Positions 1 to 9,134 are shown, numbered from the stretch's first letter. The stretch is DNA of 64,000 nucleotides from Paucimonas lemoignei (GCF_004342585.1 NZ_SLZQ01000007.1:124001-188000), one strand, 5' to 3'. Notes: generated by a model from the sequence alone, not told the origin. Numbers and translations are program-made.

Positions 1-528
1 GCCGCCGATGACAAGGCTGGCTTTTAATTGCTGCTCCTGGAATCGTAAGGCGGCGCCGGTAGAAACCTGTTGGAACGGCACCAGCGCGACCCAGCCCACA
101 GTCTGACCGGCGACATTCACCGCCTTCAATTTCGCGTTGGGATTCAGGCGCGGATTGCCGATCACCAGATTTTTTTGCGCATCGAGCAGGCTGACGCGCA
201 GGTTCAGGCCGGTCAGGTCGGATTCCGGCGGCGGCTGCCTGCGCTCGGCCGGAGTGGCATCGGCAGCCGGCATGCCGGGCGGACGAATCAGGGAAAACCA
301 GCGGCGCGGGTTGTCGCGCAAGAAATCCCAATTGCCATTCTCTTCATAGGCTTGCGCCAGCGTCGGGGCGAGCGCTTCCAGGCGCTGCTCTTCCTGCTCG
401 TTCAAATAGCCGAGAAAGCCTTCGTTGAAGCTGGTGCGCATGGCGGTCGCCATTGCCACCGCCGCCACGACGCAAGTGAACAGGATGGCAAAGAACAGTT
501 TCGAAGTGATGCCGGGCCGGATAGTCAT
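1..528 (-). CDS. baeS: BaeS-like sensor histidine kinase, N-terminal part (cut by window start)
   Basis: Reading leftwards from the ATG at 528, the frame stays open to base 1, giving 176 residues of a longer protein. The start MTIRPGITSKLFFAILFTC is close to the opening of E. coli BaeS as I remember it: one membrane helix (about residues 8-30), then a periplasmic sensor segment with an EEQRLEALAPTLAQAYEE region and a NWDFLRDNPRRWF motif. The catalytic kinase half lies outside the window. BaeS-type kinases sense envelope stress and phosphorylate BaeR, which controls multidrug efflux. That fits the divergent macAB operon and the tandem box between them. The partner regulator is not visible. Identification as BaeS-like is fairly sure; the exact stimulus is unknown. 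Confidence 0.8.
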   Translation of the reverse strand, partial: MTIRPGITSKLFFAILFTCVVAAVAMATAMRTSFNEGFLGYLNEQEEQRLEALAPTLAQAYEENGNWDFLRDNPRRWFSLIRPPGMPAADATPAERRQPPPESDLTGLNLRVSLLDAQKNLVIGNPRLNPNAKLKAVNVAGQTVGWVALVPFQQVSTGAALRFQEQQLKASLVIGG

Positions 529-599
529 TGGTTTTTTATCCACTTAGACGAGCCACCATTATAGAGGCGCGCATCCGCCCGAAACCGGGTCCGGCGCAG

Positions 600-621
600 T
601 CTTCATATTTTCTTCACATTT
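600..621. promoter_or_regulatory. Tandem BaeR-like direct repeat between baeS and macA
   Basis: Two 11-bp units stand head to tail, TCTTCATATTT (600-610) and TCTTCACATTT (611-621), differing at one base. Each matches 8 of 9 positions of the BaeR box that I recall for E. coli (TCTNCANAA). An 11-bp direct-repeat period is typical of OmpR-family regulators binding one face of the helix. The site lies 79 bp upstream of macA and 72 bp upstream of the divergent kinase, so it could control either. Confidence 0.5.
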
Positions 622-699
622 GGTTGGCATCATGAACCTGTCGATAAAAGCGGAAGGCCAGGCACCCAGCTGAACTCCGCCTTTTGAAAGGAATACAAG

Positions 700-1911
700 A
701 TGTCGCAAAAAACAAATACATCGTCGCGGACTCGCTTGTTCAGCACACGCAAATTGATTGCAGCCGGCGTGATGATCTCCGCACTGGTCGGCTGCGGCGT
801 TGCCGCCAATAGTTACTTCGGCAAGAAAAATGCCGAACCGCTCAATACCGTCACGGTTTCGCGGGGCGACGTCGAAAAGACGGTCACGTCATTGGGCAAG
901 CTGAAACCCAAGGATTATGTCGATGTCGGCACCCAGGTATCGGGCCAGCTGAAGAAAGTCCATGTGCAGATCGGCGATCGCGTCAAGAAGGGCGACCTGA
1001 TCGCCGAGGTCGACCCGACCGTCTATGAGACCAAGATCCGCACGGGTAATGCCAACCTGGAAAATCTGCGCGCGCAGCTTCAGCAGCAGCAAGCCGAAGC
1101 CAGTCTGGCGCAGCAGCAGTACGAGCGTAACCGCGACTTGCTGAAAGAGCGCGCCATCAGCCAGGAAACCGTCGAATCCAACCTGTCGGCGCTGAAGGTG
1201 GCCAAGGCCAGGGTCGTCGCCACCCAGGCGCAGATCAAGGCATCGCAAGCGACACTGGATGGCGATACCGCCAATCTCGGCTATACCAAGATCTATGCGC
1301 CGATGGCAGGCACGGTGGTCTCGCAAACCACTCTGCAAGGCCAGACCGTCAATGCCAACCAGGCTGCGCCGGTGATCGTGCGCGTGGCCAATCTCGACAC
1401 CATGACGGTATGGGCGCAGGTCGCGGAAGCCGACATCACCAAGGTCAAGGCTGGCGCGCCCGCCTATTTCACGACGCTGGGCAATGCCGAGCAACGCTGG
1501 AAGGGCACCGTGCGCCAGGTGATGCCGACGCCGGAAACCGTGAACGACGTGGTGCTGTACAACGTCCTCGTCGACGTGGACAACAGCCAGCAAGCCTTGA
1601 TGACTGATATGACGGTGCAGGTGTTCTTCGTGCTGGAGCAGGCGCAGGATGCCGTGCTGGTGCCGCTGGCAGCCTTGCGCCAGGAACCGGGCAATGACCC
1701 GTCGCTGTACCGGGCGCGCGTCGTGACCAATGAAGGCGTGGCATCCCGCACGGTGAAGGTCGGCGTCGCCAACCGCACGACTGCCGCCGTTGTCTCCGGC
1801 CTCGACGTCGGCGACAAGGTGGTGGCGGCGCAAGCCGGTTCGGCCAAATCGGCAGGCAACCGCCCGAGCGGTGGTCAGCGCGGCGGCGCCGGCATGGGTC
1901 CGAAACTGTAA
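700..1911 (+). CDS. macA: MacA-type periplasmic adaptor of a tripartite efflux pump
   Basis: A 403-residue membrane fusion protein. An N-terminal anchor helix (about residues 17-40) is followed by the lipoyl/barrel-sandwich half (VDVGTQVSGQLKKVHVQIGD), a long Gln/Ala-rich coiled-coil hairpin (about 100-175), the second lipoyl half (IYAPMAGTVVSQTT) and beta-barrel and membrane-proximal domains. The C-terminus is Gly-rich. MacA links an inner membrane MacB ABC transporter to an outer membrane channel, and all three are encoded here in order. It is preceded by AAAGGA at a good distance from the ATG. A cysteine follows LVG near residue 32, so lipidation cannot be excluded. Likely substrates are macrolides, peptides or lipids, which the sequence cannot tell apart. 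Confidence 0.92.
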   Translation: MSQKTNTSSRTRLFSTRKLIAAGVMISALVGCGVAANSYFGKKNAEPLNTVTVSRGDVEKTVTSLGKLKPKDYVDVGTQVSGQLKKVHVQIGDRVKKGDLIAEVDPTVYETKIRTGNANLENLRAQLQQQQAEASLAQQQYERNRDLLKERAISQETVESNLSALKVAKARVVATQAQIKASQATLDGDTANLGYTKIYAPMAGTVVSQTTLQGQTVNANQAAPVIVRVANLDTMTVWAQVAEADITKVKAGAPAYFTTLGNAEQRWKGTVRQVMPTPETVNDVVLYNVLVDVDNSQQALMTDMTVQVFFVLEQAQDAVLVPLAALRQEPGNDPSLYRARVVTNEGVASRTVKVGVANRTTAAVVSGLDVGDKVVAAQAGSAKSAGNRPSGGQRGGAGMGPKL

Positions 1912-1924
1912 AGGAAGCGAGACC

Positions 1925-3865
1925 ATGAGCTCATCTCAAGCGATACTCGACTTGCGGGACATTACCCGCACTTACGAGACAGGCGATACCGTGGTGCGGG
2001 CGCTCGATGGCGTGTCGCTAAAAATCCATGCCGGTGAATTCGTCGCGATCATGGGACAGTCCGGCTCTGGCAAGTCGAGCCTGATGAATATCATCGGCTG
2101 TCTCGATCGTCCTACTTCCGGCAGCTATGCCGTCGACGGGCGCGACGTCACCACGCTATCCAAGGATGAGCTGGCCAGCCTGCGGCGCGATACCTTCGGC
2201 TTCGTGTTCCAGCGATACAACCTGCTGCCGTCGGTGAGCGCCGCTGAAAATGTGGAGCTGCCCGCCATCTATGCCGGCAGCAGCAAGCGCGAACGCCTCG
2301 CCCGCGCACAAGCCTTGCTGGAAAAGCTTGGCCTGGGCGAGCGCGTGCACCATAAGCCCACCGAACTCTCCGGCGGCCAGCAACAGCGCGTATCGATCGC
2401 CCGCGCCTTGATGAACGGCGCCGAGATCATCCTGGCGGATGAGCCAACCGGCGCGCTGGATTCACGGAGCGGCGAAGAAGTGCTGCGCCTGCTGAAGCAA
2501 TTGCATGCGGACGGGCATACGATCATCCTGATTACGCATGACCCCAGGATCGCCGAGCATGCCCAGCGCGTCATCAATATCGCCGATGGCCGCATCGTCA
2601 GCGATAGCGGCGTGGTGGCTGACGCAGCAAGCCAGCAGCGCACCCGGTCCCAGTCTCATGGCAATGCTTCCTGGCTGCCGGACCTGGGCGAGGCGGTAAA
2701 GATGGCATTGCGATCCCTGCGCGGGAATTTGTTTCGCAGCGCGCTGACGCTGCTGGGCGTGGTCATCGGCGTGGCTGCCGTGGTGGCCATGCTCGCGATC
2801 GGCAATGGCAGCAAGCAGGATGTATTGCAGCGTATCGAAGCCATGGGCAGCAACCTCTTGCTGGTTTTTCCCGGCGCGCCTGGCACGCGTCCCAGCGGCG
2901 ATGTCGCCACGCTGGTCACCGCCGATGCGGAAGCCATGCGCGACTTGCCGAATATCGCCGCCGTGTCGCCCGAGCGCAGCACCCGCGCGACTGTCCGTTA
3001 CGGCAGCCAGGACTTTCAAACCAGTGTCGTCGGCATTTGGCCGGATTATGCCGCCACGCAGAACTGGAGCATGGCGTCCGGCAGTTTCATCACGCGCGCC
3101 GATGTGAAGGGGTATGCGCCAGTGATCGTGCTGGGCCAGACCGTCGCAAAAAGCCTGTTCCCGGATGGCGACGATCCGGTCGGCCGTTACGTGTTGGTGA
3201 AGAACGTCCCGTTCGAAGTGGTCGGTGTCCTGGCCGGGAAGGGCGCGAATGCCTTCGGTTCCGACATGGACAATACCGCGCTGGTGCCGCTGTCGACCGG
3301 TTACATGCGCCTGTTCGGCAAGCAGTATCTCAACAATATCCGCGTCAAGGTACAGGATGGCACTCAGGCCGACGCGACGCAGGCGGCCATCGAGAACATG
3401 TTGTTGCAGCGTCACGGCACGGCAGATTACCAGGTGCGCAGCACGTCATCGCTGATGGAAACCGCGACGGAAACACAGAATGCGCTGACGCTTCTCTTGG
3501 CATCGGTGGCGGCGATTTCCCTGTTGGTGGGTGGCATCGGCGTGATGAACATCATGCTGGTGACGGTCACCGAGCGTACTCGCGAAATCGGCGTGCGCAT
3601 GGCGACCGGCGCGCGCACCGCCAATATCCTCTTGCAATTCAATACCGAGGCATTGGTCGTGTGCGGCATCGGCGGCCTGATCGGCGTGGCGCTCGGATTC
3701 GCTTCCGGGTGGCTGGCCGAAGCGCTCGGCATGAAAGTCGCCTTCACCGCGACGCCGGCGATCCTGGCATTTTTCTCGGCATTCGCCACTGGCCTGTTGT
3801 TCGGATATCTGCCGGCGCGCAAAGCCGCCAATCTCGACCCTGTCGTGGCACTGGCATCGGAATAA
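1925..3865 (+). CDS. macB: MacB-type ABC transporter, fused ATPase and permease
   Basis: 646 residues. The ATPase domain comes first, with Walker A GQSGSGKSS, Q-loop VFQRYNLLP, signature LSGGQQQR, Walker B ILADEPTGALD and H-loop ITHD. Next come a first membrane helix (SALTLLGVVIGVAAVVAM), a large periplasmic domain, and three C-terminal helices ending FGYLPARKAANLDPV, the usual MacB/FtsX layout. An in-frame upstream extension overlaps macA, but the ATG at 1925, 13 bp after the macA stop and preceded by AAGGAAG, is the natural start. MacB is a mechanotransmitter that uses ATP to push periplasmic substrates through the outer membrane channel. All motor motifs are intact. Confidence 0.95.
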   Translation: MSSSQAILDLRDITRTYETGDTVVRALDGVSLKIHAGEFVAIMGQSGSGKSSLMNIIGCLDRPTSGSYAVDGRDVTTLSKDELASLRRDTFGFVFQRYNLLPSVSAAENVELPAIYAGSSKRERLARAQALLEKLGLGERVHHKPTELSGGQQQRVSIARALMNGAEIILADEPTGALDSRSGEEVLRLLKQLHADGHTIILITHDPRIAEHAQRVINIADGRIVSDSGVVADAASQQRTRSQSHGNASWLPDLGEAVKMALRSLRGNLFRSALTLLGVVIGVAAVVAMLAIGNGSKQDVLQRIEAMGSNLLLVFPGAPGTRPSGDVATLVTADAEAMRDLPNIAAVSPERSTRATVRYGSQDFQTSVVGIWPDYAATQNWSMASGSFITRADVKGYAPVIVLGQTVAKSLFPDGDDPVGRYVLVKNVPFEVVGVLAGKGANAFGSDMDNTALVPLSTGYMRLFGKQYLNNIRVKVQDGTQADATQAAIENMLLQRHGTADYQVRSTSSLMETATETQNALTLLLASVAAISLLVGGIGVMNIMLVTVTERTREIGVRMATGARTANILLQFNTEALVVCGIGGLIGVALGFASGWLAEALGMKVAFTATPAILAFFSAFATGLLFGYLPARKAANLDPVVALASE

Positions 3866-3874
3866 GGAATAACT

Positions 3875-5278
3875 ATGAATACGTCTTTGAAATCTACCGT
3901 ACTTGGTGCCGTGATGGCATCCCTTCTCGCCGGTTGTGCCGTCGGCACGCCATACCAGCGGCCCGATGTCGCCATGCCTGCGCAATGGGATGGGGTGGTT
4001 GCCGCCAAGGCCTCAGGCAGTGCGGCAAAGGATGTGGCAGACAGCGCGACTGCGACTGCCGACTGGTGGAGGCAGTTCGGCAGCGCCGAGCTCGATCAAT
4101 TGATGGAACGGGCGCTGGCAGCCAATCATGATCTGGCTGCCGCCACGATCCGCATTCGCCAGGCACGCGCCTCGGCTGGTATCACCGATGCCGGCAGGCT
4201 GCCGACGGCGGACCTGTCCGCAAGCGGTACGCGCAGCCATAGCAACCAGGCCGGCGGCTCGACCAGCGAACAGTCGCAGCTGGGTGTCTCGATTGCCTAT
4301 GAAGTCGACCTGTGGGGCGGCAAGGCAGCGCAATCGCAGGCGGCCAATGCGCGGGTGGATGCCAATACCTATGACCGCGATGCCGTGGCGCTGGTCTTGC
4401 AAGCCGATGTGGCAGCCAATTATTTCCAGGCATTGGCCTTGAATGATCGTTTGGCCATCGCAAGAAAAAATTTGGAGGCGGCGCGCAGTGTTCTGTCGCT
4501 GGTGGAGGTCCGTTACAACAAGGGCGCGACAACCGGCCTCGAAGTTGCGCAGCAGCGCACTTCAGTCTTGAATATCGAAGCCCAGATCCCGCAACTGGAG
4601 CAGGAATTGCGTGCCAAGCAAACGGCACTGGCTGTCTTGCTCGGTCAAGCGCCACAAGGTTTTTCGATTCAGGGTAATAGTTTGGCCGGCATGCATTTGC
4701 CGGCAGTCGCAACGGAGCAGCCGGCATCGCTGCTTGAGCGCCGTCCGGATATCAAGCGTGCCGAATCCCGGCTGGTTGCCGCCAATGCGGATATCAATGC
4801 CGCCCGTGCCGCGCTATATCCGCATGTGCGCTTGTCCGCCTCGGCGGTAGCCAGCGGCATCGTCACGGGAGGCTCGAACGTGGTTGGCTCGCTGCTGGCT
4901 TCGCTGACCCAATCGCTGTTTGACGGCGGCCGTCTGCGCGGGCAAGTCGATCTGAGCCAGGCGCAACGGGATGAACTGGTCGAGCAATACCTGCAAAGCG
5001 TGCTGGTCAGCCTGAAAGAAGTGCAGGATAGCCTGCACGCCGTCACGACAGCCCAGGCGCGGCAAGGCTTGCTGACCGATGCGGCCAGCGAAGCGAAGGA
5101 AGCATTCCGGATCGCCAATGTGAGATACCAGGCCGGCTCGCAGGATTTACTGACGCTGCTCGATAGCCAGCGCACGCAGCTGCAGGCGGAAGATAGCCGC
5201 GTTCAAGCCGAGCTGGCGCGTTATACCGCGACCATCAATCTTTATAAGTCACTCGGCGGCGGCTGGAAAAGCGCTTGA
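3875..5278 (+). CDS. Outer membrane efflux lipoprotein (TolC/NodT family)
   Basis: 467 residues. A lipoprotein signal ends in SLLAGC (Cys at about residue 21), followed by the family opening GTPYQRPDV. The two repeated outer-membrane-efflux domains carry the typical long coiled coils, AAxxYFQALALNDRL in the first half, ERRPDIKRAESRLVAANADI in the middle and a second copy with QSLFDGGRLRGQ. It starts 9 bp after macB and closes the operon, so it most likely supplies the outer membrane channel of this MacAB pump. NodT-type channels differ from classical TolC in being lipid-anchored. No terminator with a clear T-run was seen before the next, convergent gene. Confidence 0.93.
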   Translation: MNTSLKSTVLGAVMASLLAGCAVGTPYQRPDVAMPAQWDGVVAAKASGSAAKDVADSATATADWWRQFGSAELDQLMERALAANHDLAAATIRIRQARASAGITDAGRLPTADLSASGTRSHSNQAGGSTSEQSQLGVSIAYEVDLWGGKAAQSQAANARVDANTYDRDAVALVLQADVAANYFQALALNDRLAIARKNLEAARSVLSLVEVRYNKGATTGLEVAQQRTSVLNIEAQIPQLEQELRAKQTALAVLLGQAPQGFSIQGNSLAGMHLPAVATEQPASLLERRPDIKRAESRLVAANADINAARAALYPHVRLSASAVASGIVTGGSNVVGSLLASLTQSLFDGGRLRGQVDLSQAQRDELVEQYLQSVLVSLKEVQDSLHAVTTAQARQGLLTDAASEAKEAFRIANVRYQAGSQDLLTLLDSQRTQLQAEDSRVQAELARYTATINLYKSLGGGWKSA

Positions 5279-5304
5279 TTACAGAAGGCAGATATGGGAA
5301 GAGA

Positions 5305-5562
5305 CTAAATCTGTGAAGATTTAAAGTTCTGCGGGCCTAGCTCAAGCGGCGTACCCGGCACTCCCGCGGCGATCAGCCGGCGTGCAATACCGTTGATGTT
5401 GGCTTCGTAAGCCAGGTATGTTCGCATCAAATCTGCCTGGCCTGACCCTGACGCTAGCGTTGTCAATGCATCTCTGGAAACGATGCAGTGATGCTTAACG
5501 AATTCGACAGACACTGTGAATGCGACACCGTCTTTAACCAACTGTGGTTGCGATGAGTTCAT
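5305..5562 (-). CDS. Small protein, possibly DUF1488 family
   Basis: 85 residues, with a start preceded by AAGGATCAAC. The layout GVAFTVSVEFVKHHCIVSRDALTTL followed by a helix ending IARRLIAAG resembles DUF1488 proteins, which are 80-90 residues, cytosolic and of unknown role. The match is from the general pattern only. It forms a leftward pair with the next small gene, 32 bp away, and is convergent with the efflux operon. Confidence 0.5.
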   Translation of the reverse strand: MNSSQPQLVKDGVAFTVSVEFVKHHCIVSRDALTTLASGSGQADLMRTYLAYEANINGIARRLIAAGVPGTPLELGPQNFKSSQI

Positions 5563-5594
5563 GTTGATCCTTCATGTAATAAATTAGGTTAAGG

Positions 5595-5792
5595 CTACCC
5601 GCCCGGCGGAGTCCCATCGGGCCAGATCTGACCAATCTCTCTTAAAAAAGCATCCTTGCCATGCAGGCGTTGCACGGTAAGCAAATCGTGCCAACGGCTC
5701 ATGCCAATGGCTTGAACAACACGATTGGCGAATTCACGTTCCAGATTGGACCATTCGTCACAGTCGGAAAAATATTGGCACTCGTTTTTCAC
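5595..5792 (-). CDS. Hypothetical protein, 65 residues
   Basis: The start is preceded by a strong AGGAGGT at good spacing (reverse strand, about 5800), which argues that it is translated. The product is Trp- and acid-rich (CDEWSNLEREFANRVVQAIG, RWHDLL) and ends DGTPPGG. I do not recognise the family. It is probably cotranscribed with the DUF1488-like gene. No signal peptide or membrane segment is visible. Confidence 0.5.
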   Translation of the reverse strand: MKNECQYFSDCDEWSNLEREFANRVVQAIGMSRWHDLLTVQRLHGKDAFLREIGQIWPDGTPPGG

Positions 5793-6074
5793 GAAGCGAC
5801 CTCCTGTTAATGAATTGACGAGGCAGGCACGGTTGGCAGCGCCCGAAGGCCGCCTGATGCTAAGCGGTGTAACCCTGGAGTGTCAGACGGGAGCCACGCT
5901 TTTGAAGAGTGGACGAGAGAGAGACCAGCAACGATTACGGCTTGATACAAACAGTCAGCCCACTATACGCGTCCACATGCAATCTACCTAAGCATATTTG
6001 CGAATTACTAAAAATATAAATACCCATCAGAAATTAGCTTAATGCCCCCGGGCCGGCCAGCACCAATAAAGCAG

Positions 6075-6118
6075 TTGACATCTGGCGTGATGTACCTATA
6101 CTCCATCCATATGGATGG
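6075..6118 (+). promoter_or_regulatory. Sigma-70 promoter overlapped by a 16-bp palindrome
   Basis: TTGACA (6075-6080) and TATACT (6097-6102) are separated by 16 bp. Directly after the -10 lies a perfect palindrome, CCATCCATATGGATGG (6103-6118), covering the expected start of transcription. The downstream gene encodes a ribbon-helix-helix protein, and such proteins commonly repress their own promoter through short palindromes. The promoter is seen directly; the operator role is inference. Confidence 0.65.
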
Positions 6119-6169
6119 TATATGGAATCCAATTGGATTGAATTTGCTTGTCGTAACCCGGAGAAAATG

Positions 6170-6583
6170 ATGGCTTTGCAAGAATTTCGGCCCAAAATCG
6201 TAGAGAGTGAAAAAATCACCATCAATCTGGGACCGGTCGATCTCGGCCAGATCGACCTGCTCGTTCAAGAAGGGTTTTATTCCAACCGGACTGACTTGAT
6301 CCGTACCGCTATCCGCAATCAATTGCAGTCGCATGCCGACGTGGTCAAGCAGACCGTCGCGCGCAAAAGCCTGGTGCTGGGACTTCAGCATTACTCCCGT
6401 GCCGACCTCGAAGCGGTGCACGCAGCAGGTGAGAAATTGCATATCCAGGTGCTGGGTTTGGCCAGCATCGCAAACGACGTCACGCCGGAACTGGCCGTGG
6501 CAACGATCGAATCCGTCACCGTGCTCGGCGCTCTACACGCCAGCGCCGCAGTCAAGGCGGCATTGGCCGGACGGATTCGCTAA
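6170..6583 (+). CDS. CopG/NikR-like ribbon-helix-helix regulator
   Basis: 137 residues from the ATG at 6170, 6 nt after a GGAG; ATG 6167 is possible but too close, and the frame is open further up to 6122. The first half carries a ribbon-helix-helix pattern: a beta strand with EKITINLGPVDLGQIDLLV, then EGFYSNRTDLIRTAIRNQL, as in CopG, ParD and NikR. The second half (VLGLQHYSRADLEAV through VTPELAVATIESVTVLGAL) resembles a small effector or oligomerisation domain. It is followed after 20 bp by the PHB-depolymerase-family esterase, so it probably controls itself and that gene. Confidence 0.75.
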   Translation: MALQEFRPKIVESEKITINLGPVDLGQIDLLVQEGFYSNRTDLIRTAIRNQLQSHADVVKQTVARKSLVLGLQHYSRADLEAVHAAGEKLHIQVLGLASIANDVTPELAVATIESVTVLGALHASAAVKAALAGRIR

Positions 6584-6603
6584 CTGTTTTAAGGATCAAC
6601 ATT

Positions 6604-7857
6604 ATGAACTTCAATGCGGATATATTCGCGAAACTGCGCGACGCCACCAGCTTGCTGCAAACCGAAGGCCCCATGGCAGCGACAGCCGCCATTCAACGCG
6701 CGTTGCAAGGCATGAGCATGCCGGGCGCAGCCGTGCCGCCGAATGCCTGGGCCAACCCGATGCCATCGCCCAGTGGCATGCATGACATCAATCCACGCAC
6801 GGAAGACAAAGCGGAAACCTCTCCGGATGAGCCGGATTTTCTGACTCGCTTTCGCAAGTCGTTTCGTGATAACTGGACCGGCAGCCTGCCTGGCATGCCA
6901 GAGGCCGTAGAAGTAGATGTGATCGATGCGGACCGCACAGAAGCGGCGCCGGGAAGGTTCACTGCCGGAGCTTTTGCCAACAGCGCCGGACGACGCGCCT
7001 ATAAGTTGTACGTGCCAAGTAGCTACCGTGGAAAGGAAGGCCCGGCGCTGCCGCTGATCGTCATGCTGCATGGCTGCAAACAGAATCCGGATGACTTCGC
7101 GGCAGGCACCAACATGAACCAGCTTGCCGAAGAACAGGGCTGCCTGGTGCTCTATCCGGCGCAGGCACAAAACGCGAACGGCTCGAATTGCTGGAACTGG
7201 TTCCAGACCGGCGACCAGCAACGCGGACGCGGCGAGCCGTCGATCATCGCCGAGATGACGCAGGAAATCATGCGGACTTACCATGTCGATCCGCAGCGCG
7301 TCTATGTCGCAGGCCTGTCCGCGGGCGGCGCGATGGCAGCGGTGATGGCGAATACTTATCCTGAATTGTTTGCCGCCGTCGGCCTGCATTCAGGACTGCC
7401 GCATGGCGCCGCGCACGACGTGATGTCGGCGTTTGCGGCAATGAGAAACGGCATGCCAGGCTCGGGCAGCCAGCACCGGTCGGCTTCCGCCAATCAACGT
7501 CGTTCGCCGGTTCCGGCGATTGTTTTCCATGGCGACCGTGATACGACTGTGCATCCGCGAAACAGCGACCAGGCGCTGGCGCAGTGCATGGCGCATCAGC
7601 CGCCCAAGGCCTCGCGTGCCGATACTCAGGGCAACCGCAGGATCGCTACAGAAAAAGGCACAATCCCGGGCGGCCGCGCGTTCACCAAGGTGATGTGCTA
7701 TGACGATGATGGCAGTTTATTTGCCGAGCAATGGACGATCCATGGCGCCGGTCATGCCTGGTCTGGCGGCAGCAGCAAGGGTTCTTATACCGATCCGAAA
7801 GGCCCGGATGCTTCGCTCGAAATGCTGCGGTTCTTTATGCTGCATAAAAAAGCCTAG
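6604..7857 (+). CDS. PHB-depolymerase-family esterase
   Basis: 417 residues. An N-terminal region of about 115 residues precedes an alpha/beta hydrolase domain of the esterase PHB family (LpqC-like). It has the oxyanion segment MLHGCKQNPDDFAAGTNMN, the nucleophile elbow GLSAGG, and the late acid and His regions (FHGDRDTTVHP and IHGAGHAWSGG). There is no signal peptide, so it is probably cytoplasmic. Members hydrolyse esters such as short 3-hydroxybutyrate oligomers or aryl esters, and the true substrate is not readable. A GGATCAAC leader precedes the ATG. Together with phaZ7 at 35 kb it points to an organism well equipped for polyester degradation. Confidence 0.82.
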   Translation: MNFNADIFAKLRDATSLLQTEGPMAATAAIQRALQGMSMPGAAVPPNAWANPMPSPSGMHDINPRTEDKAETSPDEPDFLTRFRKSFRDNWTGSLPGMPEAVEVDVIDADRTEAAPGRFTAGAFANSAGRRAYKLYVPSSYRGKEGPALPLIVMLHGCKQNPDDFAAGTNMNQLAEEQGCLVLYPAQAQNANGSNCWNWFQTGDQQRGRGEPSIIAEMTQEIMRTYHVDPQRVYVAGLSAGGAMAAVMANTYPELFAAVGLHSGLPHGAAHDVMSAFAAMRNGMPGSGSQHRSASANQRRSPVPAIVFHGDRDTTVHPRNSDQALAQCMAHQPPKASRADTQGNRRIATEKGTIPGGRAFTKVMCYDDDGSLFAEQWTIHGAGHAWSGGSSKGSYTDPKGPDASLEMLRFFMLHKKA

Positions 7858-8036
7858 TGATTTTCGGGAGCCACTCCGATGTAAGCATGACGCGCTGGTG
7901 TCCAGTCCAGCTCGTCGCTTAAGGTGCCATGGATATGCCGTTTGGAACGGATGAAGGTGTGGATGGCTCAGTTACAATCCAGCTTGTTCATGTCGATTGA
8001 CGATAAGCGCATACAAGTCTGTGTTGACAAGGGTAT

Positions 8037-9134
8037 ATGAGTAGCAAGCATTCAAAGAATCAGCATGAGCAGGCCATGCCGGCCGATCGCCGTCCGGTGA
8101 CGGCGCATGAGGTTGCGCGTCTGGCGGGCGTATCCCAATCCGCCGTATCCCGCACGTTCACCGAAGGGGCGAGCGTGTCGCCGGATACGCGGGAAAAGGT
8201 GATGCAGGCAGCCAGGCAGCTTGGCTACCGTCCCAACCTGGTGGCGCGCTCCCTGATTACGGGGCGTTCCCATATCATCGGCGTGACGATTCCGAGCCTG
8301 TCGAATCCCTTTTATTCGGAATTGCTGGAAGCGCTGGCCGCAAGTTTTGCAGAGATCGGCTATCGGGTCATGCTCTTTACCACCGATCCCGATCGCAATT
8401 CGGACCCCGTGCTGGAAGAGGTGCTCAGGTACCGCGTCGATGCGCTGGTCCTGGTCGCGTCGAACCTGTCTTCGCGATTCGCCGACGAATGCCGGCAGAT
8501 CGGGTTGCCTGTCGTGCTGCTCAATCGTAAGACGACCAGCAGAACGGCATCCAGCGTCACGGGGGAAAACCAGTCGGGCGCGGCGCAAATCGCCGCGTTT
8601 CTTGCCGCAGGCGGCCACCAGCGTTTTGCCTATATCGCCGGGCTGGAATCTTCCTCGACCAATCACGACCGTGAAAAAGCATTCACCGATTATCTGAAAG
8701 AGCATGACTATGCAGCGCCGCTGCGCGCGGTCGGCAACTACACGGTCGAAGGCGCCATGGCGGCGACCAGGGAACTGTTGAATCAAAAGAATCGGCCGGA
8801 CGCCATTTTTTGCGCCAACGATCTGATGGCGTTGGCGGCGGTGAACGTGGCCCGAACCGAGTTCAATCTGGAGGTGGGCAGGCAGATTTCCATTGTTGGC
8901 TTCGATGATTCGGCATTGGCAGCGTGGCCGATTTTCGGCTTGACGACCTATGCACAACCGGTTCGCCAGATGGTCGGGCGGGTCGTGGAAATCGTGAAGG
9001 AAGCCGTGACCGAGAAGGACATGACGCCGGTCCACGAGGTGGTCGAGGGAAGCTTGATCGTGCGGGAATCCGCGCGTATTCCGGAGCAGGGAATCACCGT
9101 TATTGGCGGGGTAAAGGTCTGGCAGCCGACTTAA
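8037..9134 (+). CDS. LacI-family transcriptional regulator
   Basis: 365 residues. The N-terminal helix-turn-helix is textbook: VTAHEVARLAGVSQSAVSRTFTEGASVSPDTREKV, then the hinge-helix region RPNLVARSLITGRS. A periplasmic-binding-protein-like effector domain follows, starting IIGVTIPSLSNPFYSELLEAL and including VGFDDSALAAWPIFGLTTY. The first 30 residues before the HTH are longer than usual, and ATG 8073 could be the true start. It sits immediately upstream of, and in the same direction as, the dehydrogenase operon whose promoter carries a perfect LacI-type palindrome. It most likely represses that operon until a sugar-acid- or polyol-like inducer binds. Confidence 0.93.
   Translation: MSSKHSKNQHEQAMPADRRPVTAHEVARLAGVSQSAVSRTFTEGASVSPDTREKVMQAARQLGYRPNLVARSLITGRSHIIGVTIPSLSNPFYSELLEALAASFAEIGYRVMLFTTDPDRNSDPVLEEVLRYRVDALVLVASNLSSRFADECRQIGLPVVLLNRKTTSRTASSVTGENQSGAAQIAAFLAAGGHQRFAYIAGLESSSTNHDREKAFTDYLKEHDYAAPLRAVGNYTVEGAMAATRELLNQKNRPDAIFCANDLMALAAVNVARTEFNLEVGRQISIVGFDDSALAAWPIFGLTTYAQPVRQMVGRVVEIVKEAVTEKDMTPVHEVVEGSLIVRESARIPEQGITVIGGVKVWQPT

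Noticed and set aside
1790-1924. In-frame upstream extension of macB
   Set aside because: It overlaps macA and encodes no part of the ABC domain; ATG 1925 has a ribosome site and normal spacing.
889-1926. 345-codon minus-strand frame
   Set aside because: Antisense shadow of macA.
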